64,000 nt of DNA from Methanobacterium bryantii (GTDB taxonomy: Archaea; Methanobacteriota; Methanobacteria; Methanobacteriales; Methanobacteriaceae), in assembly GCF_002287175.1 (NCBI RefSeq), contig NZ_LMVM01000023.1:124001-188000 (forward strand), read 5' to 3'. A program made the position numbers and the translations under genes. Numbering within the stretch: the first letter of the stretch is position 1; each line of letters opens with the position of its first letter. Below are positions 6,951 to 16,205 of the stretch, piece by piece. Below the pieces are notes generated by a model. The model worked only from the letters and a program-made list of their open reading frames with translations. It was not told where the DNA came from and searched no databases.

Positions 6951-7832
6951 TTACCATCCTCTTGACTGAAGCCTCTCTTCTTCTGGAATTTGGCTTATTT
7001 CAAGACCAGGCATAGCTTTTCCAAGCCCTCTTGAAACTTTAGCTATGATTTCAGCGTCTTCATAATTGGCTGTTGCTTCAGTAACTGCTTTTGCGACTAA
7101 TTCTGGATTTTCTGATTTAAATATTCCAGATCCAACAAAAACACCGTCTGCTCCAAGCTGCATCATAAGTGCAGCATCTGCAGGTGTTGCAACACCACCA
7201 GCTGCGAAGTTTACAACTGGTAATTTTCCAAGTTCAGCTGTCTGTTTTACAAGCTCGTATGGAGCTTCAAGTTCTCTTGCAATTCCCCACAGTTCTTCTT
7301 CGGTTTTATTTCTGATTTCCCTTATGGTTCCCTGTATCACTCTCATGTGTCTTACAGCTTCAACCACATTACCAGTGCCTGCTTCACCTTTTGTTCTTAT
7401 CATGGCCGCCCCTTCATCTATTCTTCTTAGTGCTTCGCCAAGGTTTCTTGCCCCGCAGACAAAAGGAATTGTAAATTTCTTTTTATCAACATGATATTTT
7501 TCATCGGCAGGTGTTAGAACTTCACTTTCGTCAATCATATCGACACCAAGGGATTCTAATACCTGTGCTTCAACAAAGTGGCCGATTCTAACTTTTGCCA
7601 TAACTGGTATTGAAACTGCGTCCATTATCTCAATAACCTTTGAAGGATCTGCCATCCTGGCGACTCCGCCTGCAGCCCTTATATCAGCTGGGACTTTTTC
7701 TAGAGCCATTACTGCTACTGCACCTGCATTTTCTGCGATTTCAGCCTGTTCAGCGTTGATGACGTCCATTATGACTCCGCCTTTGGTCATTTTTGCAAAT
7801 CCTTTCTTTAAAACTTCTGTTCCATGTAACAT
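6951..7832 (-). CDS. pdxS: Pyridoxal 5'-phosphate synthase, PdxS subunit
   Basis: This 293-residue protein is the synthase subunit of the deoxyxylulose-5-phosphate-independent vitamin B6 pathway; it makes pyridoxal phosphate from a pentose phosphate, glyceraldehyde 3-phosphate and ammonia delivered by PdxT. Highly conserved segments are present, including KGGVIMDV, MALEKVPADIRAAGGVARM and KVRIGHFVEAQ, with the active-site lysines of the family. ATG 7832 is chosen because GGAGG lies just upstream; a TTG 15 bases earlier overlaps that site. The amidotransferase partner pdxT is not adjacent. A perfect palindrome sits in the promoter (7931-7946). Confidence 0.96.
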   Translation of the reverse strand: MLHGTEVLKKGFAKMTKGGVIMDVINAEQAEIAENAGAVAVMALEKVPADIRAAGGVARMADPSKVIEIMDAVSIPVMAKVRIGHFVEAQVLESLGVDMIDESEVLTPADEKYHVDKKKFTIPFVCGARNLGEALRRIDEGAAMIRTKGEAGTGNVVEAVRHMRVIQGTIREIRNKTEEELWGIARELEAPYELVKQTAELGKLPVVNFAAGGVATPADAALMMQLGADGVFVGSGIFKSENPELVAKAVTEATANYEDAEIIAKVSRGLGKAMPGLEISQIPEEERLQSRGW

Positions 7833-7930
7833 CGAATTTTCCTCCAAATGATTTTGTTAAATTAAATTTTTTCCTAAATGCAAGATTTAAAAAGCATTAT
7901 TACTTAAAAACATTGTTTAGGTTAACATTA

Positions 7931-7955
7931 TATAACAATTGTTATATTATAAATC
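7931..7955 (-). promoter_or_regulatory. pdxS promoter with palindrome
   Basis: On the minus strand a TATA-like element (about 7944-7955) overlaps the perfect 16-base palindrome TATAACAATTGTTATA (7931-7946), roughly 100 bases before the pdxS start. The arrangement looks like an operator. No candidate regulator is adjacent. Confidence 0.4.
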
Positions 7956-8615
7956 TTTTTATAGATTATTTATTAATTTGATTTCAAAGATTAAATAGTT
8001 TAACTGAATCATTTTTTGGATACTTTAAAATTATAAGTGTACATGATCTGAATATTAATCCAGTTTAAATCTTTAGGAATTAAAGTTCTCAGTTGCAACT
8101 ATAAACTGGGCCCCCATCTTGATTTTATGATAAAAAAATTTCTAAACAGAATGAAGTCATAACTGCACATAACTGCTAGTGAAACAATTTTTTCGAATTT
8201 TATATGTCTATTTTTGACATAATATATTGATGGTTAGTACTACAAATTTCTTGCAATGACTGCATTAAACAGTTAGTTCGTTATAGTTCAGTTTAACGAA
8301 GTATCTAAGCACACAATTTTCAAAATTTAATAAAATAAAATAAATTTAAAATTACCAAAAATCACTCACCAGAGATACATGTAGCCAGTAATTTACTTTA
8401 ATTTTTTCAATTTTTATAATAATTATAAATTTCGTCAGGTAAAAACTACATAAACTAGCATTTTTTTATTTTGCAGATTAACAGATCAATTTCAATGTTA
8501 GCCCATCATTAATAGTTAGACTTATTTGATATTGCCGTAAACTTAAAGTATTACTAATTATAATATAATTAATATATTGAATTAATTGATTTATATATAA
8601 AAAAGGAGATAAGAA
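7956..8615. other. Long AT-rich intergenic region
   Basis: This gap separates divergent pdxS and the PRC-barrel gene. I see no gene. A hairpin with a 7 bp stem (8277-8283 with 8294-8300) and a ten-base loop is the only clear structure. A TATA-like TTTATATATA near 8590-8600 would serve the PRC-barrel gene but lies very close to its start. Confidence 0.4.
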
Positions 8616-8906
8616 ATGAAAATAGCAGATGAATTAAAGGGTAAAGAAGTTATAGATGCAGCTGGAAATAAAATAGGCGAAATAAGTGATGCAGAATGGA
8701 ACCCTCAAACCAACAGGGTTGAATCACTAATTGTTACAGAAGGAGGGGCTTCTGCTAAACTGGGAATGGGCAAAAAAATAGAAATACCCTACAGCGAAAT
8801 TAAAACCATAGGCGAAAAAGTGCTCTTAAACGGTACAAGTAAATCTGAAAGTGTAGAAGAACCTCCAAGCATAGAAGAGATCAGAAGAAGGGAAGAAGAA
8901 ATATAA
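8616..8906 (+). CDS. PRC-barrel domain protein
   Basis: This 96-residue protein consists of one PRC-barrel fold. The N-terminal pattern, ADELKGKEVIDAAG followed by NKIGEISDAEW, is characteristic, and a charged tail rich in Glu and Arg follows. PRC-barrel proteins occur in RNA processing (RimM) and photosynthetic reaction centres; short stand-alone archaeal ones have no agreed role. The start is well supported by AAGGAGATAAGAA before ATG. It stands alone between long non-coding stretches. It is likely soluble and cytoplasmic. Confidence 0.85.
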   Translation: MKIADELKGKEVIDAAGNKIGEISDAEWNPQTNRVESLIVTEGGASAKLGMGKKIEIPYSEIKTIGEKVLLNGTSKSESVEEPPSIEEIRRREEEI

Positions 8907-9380
8907 AATTTCCTACTAACCATATATTCTTTTACAAATTACATACCTAAACTCAAAAGAAGAGATAAATATCCTCTTTACTTATTTTTACACTCTTCCC
9001 CTTTATTTTTATAAATTGTATTCCTTTCCATTACTAGAAAAATACAAACAATATAACTAATTTATGGGCATATTATCTTTGCGAGTTAAAATTTTAAACT
9101 TAACAAAATAAAACTATTCTATGTGGCTACTAACGTTTCATTTATCTAAGCTCAAAGAGATTTTTAATTTAATCAGATTAACCTTTCATTTAAATGATCA
9201 AACAGGGTTAACTATATAAAAAAATAGTCTAACTTGATAGTAAACAATATTATAGAATATACCTCAATTTCCAGTTAGAAAATAGCGAAATATTATTGGA
9301 AATAAAAATTATTAAAATTTAATAAGTCTTGGTCTAAGTTTTAGAAAGTACAATTTGTAATTTATATATTTAAATAAAAT
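8907..9380. other. Intergenic region without recognised features
   Basis: This AT-rich stretch lies between the convergent PRC-barrel and ASCH-TPR genes. An imperfect pairing of AAGAGA-type and CTCTT-type sequences near 8958-8982, followed by pyrimidine-rich DNA, may help end the PRC-barrel transcript. I see nothing else. Confidence 0.35.
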
Positions 9381-10514
9381 TTAGTAATTTTCTAAACATT
9401 CATCCTTTAAAACACGGGCATCCTCATTTGCAGGATTTATAAGTATGGCCCGGTTAAAACACTCTGCTGCTTTTTCAAACTCATCAAGCTCCATAAGGGC
9501 CACACCTTTATTGCTCCAGATAATATCATTTTTAGAATCTAGATTTAACGCTTCGTCGTAACAATTTAAAGCTTCATCAAACCTTCCAAGCTCTAAAAGG
9601 GCATTACCTTTACGATTCCATGTTGATGCATCAGGTGCTTCTTCAAAGCATAACTCCAATGCTTTATCATAAGATGTAAGCGCTTCTTCAGTCCTTTCTA
9701 ATTCTGTCAAAATATTTCCCTTTGCATTCCATACATCAGGATTTTCAGGCTCTATTTCTAGAATCTTATCATAACACTTTAAAGCATCTTCAAATCTTCC
9801 AAGCATCTCTAAAATAAAGCCTCTCCAGTACAACACAGCAGAATTAGCTTTATTTATCTTTAAAGCCTTTGTATTGCACTTTAATGCTTCTTCAGGCTTA
9901 TTTGAATTTAAAAGTGCTATTGCCTTGTTGTTCCAGATGAACTCATTCTCAGGATCATTTGCTAATGCCTTATCATAGTTTTTGATGGCTTCATCGAACT
10001 TACCTAAACGTGACAGATTGTCCCCCCTCTTATTTAAGAGATAAACATCATCAGGGTCGTGTCTTAAAGCTGCAGTATAACACATTACAGAATCATTGAA
10101 TCTTCCAGAATCAAACAATATATCTGCTCTTTTGGTTATCAAAGCTTTTTCATCTATTTTTTCGCCTTCCCATTTATCAACCGGATACTTCTTAAACCTT
10201 ATTACCTGGAACAGTGAATCATCATCAGTATCATCAGGATACATCTTTCTAAATTCTGCTTCCAGCTCTGCAGCATTCTCAAAACCCTCTTCTCTTGCAA
10301 GATTATCATCTTCAATGATATCTTTAAACTCCATAATCTCTACGCCAGTTACTTCAGCTTCAAATAGCTTTTTACGCTCTTTAGATACGAGATTCCAGTA
10401 GCAGTGAAGACGATCCCCTGGAGAAAGTGGTTTTTTCCATAGTTTCCTTATTGTGGTAGTTTTTTTACCTGTTATAAGTTCTAGATGACTGCTTCCAAAT
10501 AATAATATAGGCAT
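9381..10514 (-). CDS. ASCH-like domain fused to TPR repeats
   Basis: This 377-residue protein has two parts. Residues 1-115 look like an ASCH domain, a PUA-related RNA-binding fold: an early GKKTTTIRKLWKKPLSPGDR segment is followed by an EAEVTGVE strand and EEGF. Residues 120-377 hold about seven tetratricopeptide repeats with the usual W..KG..L..L.R..EAL..YD.AL spacing; TPRs mediate protein contacts. ATG 10514 follows GGAGG; the upstream in-frame start overlaps that site. TPR proteins are abundant in this genus, but an ASCH front end is unusual. A hairpin cluster lies directly upstream. The domain call for ASCH is by motif and rests on moderate similarity. Confidence 0.75.
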   Translation of the reverse strand: MPILLFGSSHLELITGKKTTTIRKLWKKPLSPGDRLHCYWNLVSKERKKLFEAEVTGVEIMEFKDIIEDDNLAREEGFENAAELEAEFRKMYPDDTDDDSLFQVIRFKKYPVDKWEGEKIDEKALITKRADILFDSGRFNDSVMCYTAALRHDPDDVYLLNKRGDNLSRLGKFDEAIKNYDKALANDPENEFIWNNKAIALLNSNKPEEALKCNTKALKINKANSAVLYWRGFILEMLGRFEDALKCYDKILEIEPENPDVWNAKGNILTELERTEEALTSYDKALELCFEEAPDASTWNRKGNALLELGRFDEALNCYDEALNLDSKNDIIWSNKGVALMELDEFEKAAECFNRAILINPANEDARVLKDECLENY

Positions 10515-10572
10515 ATACAACCTCCGTCTAAAAATAGGCACTAATCCTTTTGTTAGTTGATATTTGAAAATC

Positions 10573-10871
10573 TCTCAAAAATCTCCGATTTTTGTAAGCT
10601 TCGATTTTTTATGTTTGCGGAGTAAAGCATGCAAATCTCATATTTGCTGCAAAAAACTTCGTTTTTCTGCCCCGAAAACAAGTTTTCGAGGGCTATCACA
10701 ATCTTTGATTGTGATGCACCAAACACTGCGTGTTTGAGTGCTCCAAAAATAGAAAATTTTTGAAAGCTCCGCAACTGCAAAAACCTTTCAAAAACCTTTG
10801 GTTTTTGAATGCACAAAAAACATAATGTTTGCAAGCTTTGATTTTCAACGGGAAAAATCATGGATTTTTCC
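10573..10871. repeat. Hairpin cluster B (triloop palindromes)
   Basis: About ten short perfect inverted repeats are packed into 300 bases. Those with three-base loops include 10576-10594 (8 bp stem), 10652-10666 (6 bp), 10695-10715 (9 bp), 10720-10736 (7 bp), 10787-10809 (10 bp) and 10851-10871 (9 bp). Others have loops of two (10673-10688) or five (10631-10647, 10744-10762). Most stems end in C before and G after the loop. Stem sequences differ, so this is not a simple tandem repeat. It lies between the minus-strand nrdG and the ASCH-TPR gene. An open frame across it on the minus strand is made of the hairpins and looks non-coding. Confidence 0.8.
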
Positions 10872-11002
10872 ATGTTATAGTAAGATTAATTAATAATTCG
10901 TTTAGTCCATTAGTTTGTTATCTCAATACTACTAAATAATATTGAACTACACCATCTAAAAGCTCCAGTACAATAAAAGATCAGCAACCAAATAATAGTT
11001 AA

Positions 11003-11695
11003 TTAATTTATAAATTCATTTCCAAATTCTGCTGTTTTTATTTTCACTCTTTTTAAGAATGGTTTTACAGCCGCACCAATTTCTTTAAGTTCATCCCTTG
11101 AAGGAATAGGAGTGCCCTGTAGTTTTTTATCTAATACTCTTTTATCTCTGAATTGTTGAATTGTATATATATCCGTTGTTATACTTTTTGCAATTTCAAT
11201 TATGTCTTGAGGATCCATTAAGAAAGGTACGTAAGTTGTCCTGCATTCAAGATATATTCCACTGCAAATTTCCATACTTTCTTTAACTTTATCCCCTATA
11301 TCTGATCCTATAATCTCTTCGTACTTATCAAAAGGAGCCTTAATATCTAAAGCTACATAATTCAATAGATCTATAAGTTCAGAAAGTTTATCAGGAAAAC
11401 ATCCATTTGTATCCAGTTTAGTTTCTAATCCATGGTTTTTACAGTATTTCAAGATTTCTTTCACATCATCATACTGTATAAGAGCTTCCCCTCCAGTTAT
11501 TACAACGCTGTCTATAAAATCAATGGAACTTTCAATTTTTTCAATGATTTCATCAAGTTCTACTGATTTTCCATTGTCTATGAGTTCAGGATTATGGCAA
11601 TATGGACACTTTAAGATACAACCTCCTGAAAAAATAACAAGGGACATTTTTCCAGGAAATTCCAGGGAGGATACAATCATATCTCCTATCATCAT
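11003..11695 (-). CDS. nrdG: Anaerobic ribonucleotide reductase activase, NrdG-like
   Basis: This 230-residue radical-SAM protein carries the cluster motif CILKCPYC near residue 27 and a following GG-E motif (VVITGGEAL). It resembles the archaeal NrdG group, which generates the glycyl radical of the class III reductase NrdD. nrdD is not in the window, so it could activate another glycyl-radical enzyme. The protein starts MMIGDMIVSS, with GGGGGTTGG upstream of the first ATG. It lies 28 bases downstream of hisC on the same strand and may be co-transcribed with it. Confidence 0.8.
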   Translation of the reverse strand: MMIGDMIVSSLEFPGKMSLVIFSGGCILKCPYCHNPELIDNGKSVELDEIIEKIESSIDFIDSVVITGGEALIQYDDVKEILKYCKNHGLETKLDTNGCFPDKLSELIDLLNYVALDIKAPFDKYEEIIGSDIGDKVKESMEICSGIYLECRTTYVPFLMDPQDIIEIAKSITTDIYTIQQFRDKRVLDKKLQGTPIPSRDELKEIGAAVKPFLKRVKIKTAEFGNEFIN

Positions 11696-11723
11696 TTAAA
11701 TTCCAACCCCCAATATCAATTGA

Positions 11724-12824
11724 TTACCCAATTAAATCTTCAAGTATTTCAATAAACCGGGCATCTTCTTCCATTTTTCCGACACTTACCCTTACCCAGT
11801 ACTCATCCAGCCCTTTAAACGAAGCACAGTCTCTTACAATGACTCCCCTTTTTAAGAGCTCTTCTGCAAATTCGCTGGAGTTCATTCCAATTTCTTTAAC
11901 ACCTACAAGCAAATAATTTGATTTTGAAGGGTAAACCTCAAGTTTATCAAATTTAGACATGTTTTCATATAAGAATTCTCTGCTTTGAATTCCAATTTCT
12001 ATGGATTTTTGTATGTACTCCATATCATCCAGTACTGCTGATGCTGCCTCATAGGAAAGCTTTGTAAGGCTGAATACTGGTTTTACCCTGTGCATGTATT
12101 CGATAAATTCCGGATTTGAGATTGCATAACCTATCCTCATTCCAGAAAGTCCAAAGACCTTAGAGAATGTCCGGAGCAGGAGTAAATTATCATAATCTTT
12201 TATTAGATCAACATTGTTAACTTCTGAAAACTCAAAATATGCTTCATCTGCAACCACAAGGGCATCTGTACTTTCAAGTACTCTTTTAATATCCTCTTTA
12301 TCTATTAATGTCCCTGAAGGGTTATTTGGAGTGCATAAAAAGATTATTTTTGTTTTTTCAGATAAAGCAGCTATTATTGAATCCACATCAAGTTCGTTTT
12401 TTTCCATATCCCATTTGGCATATACTGGAACTCCGCCGTGAATTTTTAAAGTAAACTCGTAGTACATATATGAAGGTAGAGGGACTATAAATTCATCGCC
12501 GGGTTCTATTAATGTTTTCCCGAGTACATCTAGAATTTCATCTGCCCCATCTCCACCTATTATTATATTAGAACTGTCGACTCCCGAGTATAAAGCTAAT
12601 TTCTCCTTTAAGGGTTCTAAATTTGTTTCAGGATACTGGCTTATTAAATGGAGACTATTTTTTATTGCTGCTATAGCTTTTTTAGACGGGCCAAGTGGAT
12701 TCTCGTTTGATCCAAGTTTTATGATTGTTTCAGGATCGATATTATATTTTTGTGCTATTTCGGGGATTGATTTTCCCGGAACGTAAGGGTCAAGTTTTTT
12801 TACAGTTTCTTTTACTTTAACCAT
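11724..12824 (-). CDS. hisC: Histidinol-phosphate aminotransferase
   Basis: This 366-residue class I/II aminotransferase uses pyridoxal phosphate to make histidinol phosphate in histidine synthesis. The PLP-lysine motif RTFSKVFGLSGMRIGY, the CTPNNPSGT segment and the N-terminal LGSNENPLGPS are all characteristic. ATG 12824 follows GGTGATCACT; an earlier in-frame GTG overlaps that ribosome site. It is downstream of the carbonic-anhydrase-like gene after an 89-base gap that contains a 19-base-period direct repeat. No other his genes are nearby. HisC enzymes can also act on aromatic amino acids, but the sequence fits HisC well. Confidence 0.93.
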   Translation of the reverse strand: MVKVKETVKKLDPYVPGKSIPEIAQKYNIDPETIIKLGSNENPLGPSKKAIAAIKNSLHLISQYPETNLEPLKEKLALYSGVDSSNIIIGGDGADEILDVLGKTLIEPGDEFIVPLPSYMYYEFTLKIHGGVPVYAKWDMEKNELDVDSIIAALSEKTKIIFLCTPNNPSGTLIDKEDIKRVLESTDALVVADEAYFEFSEVNNVDLIKDYDNLLLLRTFSKVFGLSGMRIGYAISNPEFIEYMHRVKPVFSLTKLSYEAASAVLDDMEYIQKSIEIGIQSREFLYENMSKFDKLEVYPSKSNYLLVGVKEIGMNSSEFAEELLKRGVIVRDCASFKGLDEYWVRVSVGKMEEDARFIEILEDLIG

Positions 12825-12850
12825 AGTGATCACCAGTTACTGTATTTGTA

Positions 12851-12886
12851 TATAGTTTAAACATCCTTATATAGTTTAAACATCCT
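12851..12886. repeat. Tandem direct repeat upstream of hisC
   Basis: TATAGTTTAAACATCCT occurs twice with a 19-base period (12851-12867 and 12870-12886), 27-60 bases before hisC. The core GTTTAAAC is itself palindromic and similar to the TTTAAA palindrome at 13432-13447. It may be a pair of operator sites. Confidence 0.5.
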
Positions 12887-12913
12887 GCGATTCAATAACC
12901 GCTTTATAATCAA

Positions 12914-13387
12914 TTATTCATTTTTTGCCAGTTGCGCGTACCTTACAGCATGATCCTTAATGCCTTCTATTTCTTCATCTGTAAGCTTTCGGACCGCTCT
13001 TGCAGGAGCACCGATAATTAAACTTCCTTCTTCAAATTCTTTTCCTTCTGTAACTAATGCTCCTGCCCCAACAATACAGTTTTTCATGATTTTTGCACCA
13101 TTTAAAACAGTGGCATTCATTCCAATCAGGCAGTTATCTTCAATTTTACACCCGTGTAAAACTGCAGCATGCCCTACAGTCACATAATCTCCTAATTCAA
13201 CCGGATAATTCTTTGATGAATGTACGACGCAATTGTCCTGAACATTAGAATATTTCCCAATAGTTATAGCTTCTATATCTCCTCTTAAAACAGCATTATA
13301 CCATATTGAAGATTCTGCATCGATTTTAACATTTCCAATTATTTTTGAACCTTCAAATGTTTTAACACTTTTATTTACAGTGCTCAT
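12914..13387 (-). CDS. Gamma-carbonic-anhydrase-like hexapeptide protein
   Basis: This 157-residue protein is a left-handed beta-helix of hexapeptide repeats. The three histidines expected to bind metal in gamma-carbonic anhydrases are visible in NCVVHSS and GHAAVLHG. The acidic loop of the Methanosarcina Cam enzyme is absent, as in the CamH/YrdA-type subgroup, so carbonic anhydrase activity is plausible but not certain. ATG 13387 follows AGGTGA; the in-frame GTG overlaps that site. It is 169 bases downstream of the GlmU-like gene. Confidence 0.85.
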   Translation of the reverse strand: MSTVNKSVKTFEGSKIIGNVKIDAESSIWYNAVLRGDIEAITIGKYSNVQDNCVVHSSKNYPVELGDYVTVGHAAVLHGCKIEDNCLIGMNATVLNGAKIMKNCIVGAGALVTEGKEFEEGSLIIGAPARAVRKLTDEEIEGIKDHAVRYAQLAKNE

Positions 13388-13431
13388 TTGGTTCACCTAC
13401 TTAAAAGTTAGTTACTTTACGGCAATTCCAT

Positions 13432-13500
13432 TTTAAACATGTTTAAACATGCAAAAACCATAGGTTTTTGTGTTTAAATAATCGAGAAATTATTTAAACA
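13432..13500. repeat. Three adjacent palindromes
   Basis: Three perfect inverted repeats lie side by side: TTTAAACATGTTTAAA at 13432-13447, an 8 bp stem with ATA loop at 13452-13470, and a 12 bp stem with a six-base loop at 13471-13500. They separate the GlmU-like gene from the carbonic-anhydrase-like gene. The middle one has the same triloop form as the larger hairpin clusters. Confidence 0.7.
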
Positions 13501-13556
13501 TAGTTAAATCCAATTTTGATAAATTTATTTGCGTTATTCCATGATAAATGATAAAT

Positions 13557-14831
13557 CTAATTATCATATTTTATAATCTTATATTCCTGTTTTACTAAAA
13601 CAAGTGTATTTGAAGGTATATCTTCATAAATTATAGTACCAGAACCTACTGCTGAATTTATACCTACTTTAACTCCAGGATTGAAACTGGAATTTATACC
13701 TGTTTTAACGTTATCTCCAAACACTGCACCAAGTTTTCTCACACCACAGTCAAATTTTTCGCCTTTAATTTTCATCTTGATATTTTTATTATCAAAACGC
13801 AGGTTTGCAATGTTTGTACCTGCAGCAACATTACAGTTAGCTCCAATTACTGAATCACCAACATATGAAAGATGATTAACGTTAGTACCATCCATTATAA
13901 TTGAATTTTTAATTTCAACTGCATTTCCAACATTTACATTGTTTCCAAGATAGGTATATTTCCTCAAATAAGAATTAGGCCCAATATCACAGCCTTCTCC
14001 AATAAAAACAGGCCCTAAAATGTAAGTTCCAGACCTAATGATACTGTTTTTTCCGAGAACTACTTTGCCGTGGATTGTAACTCCTTCTTCAATTTCACCC
14101 TGGATATCTTCTTCCATTTCACTTATGAAATGTTCATTAACATTTAGAAGTTCCCAGGGTCTTCCAACATCGATCCATTTATTATTAGATTTAAGCCCTC
14201 TTACTATCTTATTTTCGCCCATCTGAATTTTAAGGGAATCTGTTATCTCATATTCTCCTCTTTCAGACTTTTCTGTCCTGTCTATTGCATCAAAAATTGT
14301 TTTATCAAAAAGGTATATCCCTGCATTTATAAGGTTACTTGGAGCCTCTCCAGGAGCTGGTTTTTCAATAATATTTTTAATTATGTCATTTTCTATTTCT
14401 ACAACTCCAAATGAAGATGGATCTTCAACTTCAGTAAGCATGAGAATTGATGAAGCTTCCTCTGACTTATATTTTGATATTAAATCTACAATAAGCTTGG
14501 GATCAACTATTATATCCCCATTTAGAACTATAAATTCATCATTAATCATATTGCGGGCAGAATTTATGGCATGTGCGGTTCCGAGTCTTTTTTCCTGAGT
14601 GATGTAATCAATGTTAACTCCAAATGAAGAACCATCTTCAAAATAATCTTCAATTGCCTCTTTTTTATAGCCTACAACCATTATTATATCTTTAATACCC
14701 GCATCTCTCAGCGCTTCTAAATTATACTGAAGTATTGGTTTTCCCCCAACCTGCAGCATTGTTTTTGGTCTTGTTAATGTTAACGGGCGCATCCTTGTGC
14801 CTTCACCTGCTGTAAGCAATACTCCCTTCAT
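13557..14831 (-). CDS. glmU: Bifunctional sugar-1-P nucleotidylyltransferase/acetyltransferase (GlmU-like)
   Basis: This 424-residue protein joins a nucleotidyltransferase (residues 1-230, with LLTAGEGTRMRPLT and a following RPKTML) to a left-handed beta-helix acyltransferase (about 240-424, many hexapeptide repeats). It matches archaeal enzymes that convert glucosamine-1-phosphate to UDP-N-acetylglucosamine, a precursor for pseudomurein and glycans. Its start overlaps the stop of glmM by ATGA, so the two enzymes acting in sequence are translationally coupled. Related archaeal proteins also act on glucose-1-phosphate, so specificity is likely but not proven. Confidence 0.9.
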   Translation of the reverse strand: MKGVLLTAGEGTRMRPLTLTRPKTMLQVGGKPILQYNLEALRDAGIKDIIMVVGYKKEAIEDYFEDGSSFGVNIDYITQEKRLGTAHAINSARNMINDEFIVLNGDIIVDPKLIVDLISKYKSEEASSILMLTEVEDPSSFGVVEIENDIIKNIIEKPAPGEAPSNLINAGIYLFDKTIFDAIDRTEKSERGEYEITDSLKIQMGENKIVRGLKSNNKWIDVGRPWELLNVNEHFISEMEEDIQGEIEEGVTIHGKVVLGKNSIIRSGTYILGPVFIGEGCDIGPNSYLRKYTYLGNNVNVGNAVEIKNSIIMDGTNVNHLSYVGDSVIGANCNVAAGTNIANLRFDNKNIKMKIKGEKFDCGVRKLGAVFGDNVKTGINSSFNPGVKVGINSAVGSGTIIYEDIPSNTLVLVKQEYKIIKYDN

Positions 14832-16183
14832 AATATTCCCTCTATAAATTCTCTGGATTTATTTCTAATTGATTGAGCTATTTCTACAGTTCTACCCTCT
14901 AAAGTAATCCTTATGTAAGATTCGGTACCCGAAGGCCTTATTAGGACCCAGCTCCCATCTTTCATGGAAATTCTAACTCCATCTATGAAATTGACATCAT
15001 TTACATCTTCAAAATAATCTGGAAGTTCCTCTTTGACTTTTTCCATTATCAGTGTCTTTTGAATGTTTTCACATTCTATTTTATCCCTCACCGTTGGATA
15101 ACTGGGTATTTCATTTAAAAGTTTAGAAAGAGGACCATATTTTTCCACAATTTCTATAACCTTAAGTGCAGAAAGTATTCCATCAGGACACATGCAGAAA
15201 TCTGGATGGAGCCATGTACCCGAAGGTTCACCACCAAATGAAGCATTGCATTCTACTATTGCCTCTGCAACATGAACATCTCCCACTTTAGTACGTACTA
15301 CTTCACCGCCGGATTCTTTCATACATTTATCCACACAGAATGACGCGTCAACAGTTGTAACTATTTTTCCACCAATTTTACTTGATACAAGGGCTAAAAG
15401 CTTATCAAAATCCGCCATCTTTCCTTCATCATCAATTGCAACCATCCTATCTGCATCACCGTCGTGTGCAATTCCAAGATCCGCTCCGGTAGCTTTAACA
15501 ACTTTCATAAGTTCAGAAAGATTTGCCTCTGAGGGTTCTGGCATTCTACCCGGGAAAAATCCATCAGGTTGGCTGTTTAAAGTTAAAACTTCACAACCTG
15601 CCTTTCTAAGAACAATTGGAGATACAAAAGAACCCGCCCCATTTGCACAATCGACAACGACTTTAAGGCCTCCTTTAATATCTACATTGTTCAGTAAATC
15701 ATCCATGTACCCTGAGATAATGCTGCTGTTATCTTTAATATCCCCTATATGTTCCCATGAAACTTTAGAGAAACTCTTCTCATGGACTATTTTTTCTATT
15801 GTTCTTTCCTGATCCTGGGTGTAAGCCATACCTTTTGGATTCCATAGTTTTATTCCGTTGTACTGGGAAGGATTATGAGATGCAGTTATCATGATTCCTA
15901 TATCTGCATTGAGTTTCATTGCTGCATATCCAACCAACGGCGTTGGGACCATTCCAAGCCGAATTACGTCGCAGCCGCATTGTAATATCCCTGCGATGAT
16001 TGCATTTTCAACCATCTTATTTGAAGTCCGTGTATCATACCCTATAACAGCTTTGCGCCCTTTTCCGCCAACATATGTTGCTGCTGCCATCCCGACATCT
16101 GTTATCAAATTTAAAGTGATTTCACTGCCTATTTTACCTCTGATACCTGATGTACCAAATAGTCTTGGAATCATATCTGTCAT
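14828..16183 (-). CDS. glmM: Phosphoglucosamine mutase, archaeal type
   Basis: This 451-residue alpha-D-phosphohexomutase interconverts glucosamine-6-phosphate and glucosamine-1-phosphate. The phosphoserine motif TASHNPSQYNG, metal-binding DGDADR and phosphate-binding RPSGTES are all present. ATG 16183 follows GGTG at six bases; the longer GTG start overlaps that site. It lies directly upstream of the GlmU-like gene (four-base overlap) and 22 bases downstream of apgM. The context makes phosphoglucosamine a better call than phosphomannose, as the next enzyme uses the product. Confidence 0.93.
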   Translation of the reverse strand: MTDMIPRLFGTSGIRGKIGSEITLNLITDVGMAAATYVGGKGRKAVIGYDTRTSNKMVENAIIAGILQCGCDVIRLGMVPTPLVGYAAMKLNADIGIMITASHNPSQYNGIKLWNPKGMAYTQDQERTIEKIVHEKSFSKVSWEHIGDIKDNSSIISGYMDDLLNNVDIKGGLKVVVDCANGAGSFVSPIVLRKAGCEVLTLNSQPDGFFPGRMPEPSEANLSELMKVVKATGADLGIAHDGDADRMVAIDDEGKMADFDKLLALVSSKIGGKIVTTVDASFCVDKCMKESGGEVVRTKVGDVHVAEAIVECNASFGGEPSGTWLHPDFCMCPDGILSALKVIEIVEKYGPLSKLLNEIPSYPTVRDKIECENIQKTLIMEKVKEELPDYFEDVNDVNFIDGVRISMKDGSWVLIRPSGTESYIRITLEGRTVEIAQSIRNKSREFIEGIL

Positions 16184-16205
16184 ATAATACACCGTTTTTA
16201 CTTAA

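Noticed and set aside
10573..10871. CRISPR array
   Set aside because: Units are different palindromes with little spacing, not identical repeats separated by unique spacers of even length; no cas gene is present.
10553..10873. Minus-strand open frame of 106 codons
   Set aside because: It runs exactly through hairpin cluster B, has no family resemblance, and its composition reflects the inverted repeats.
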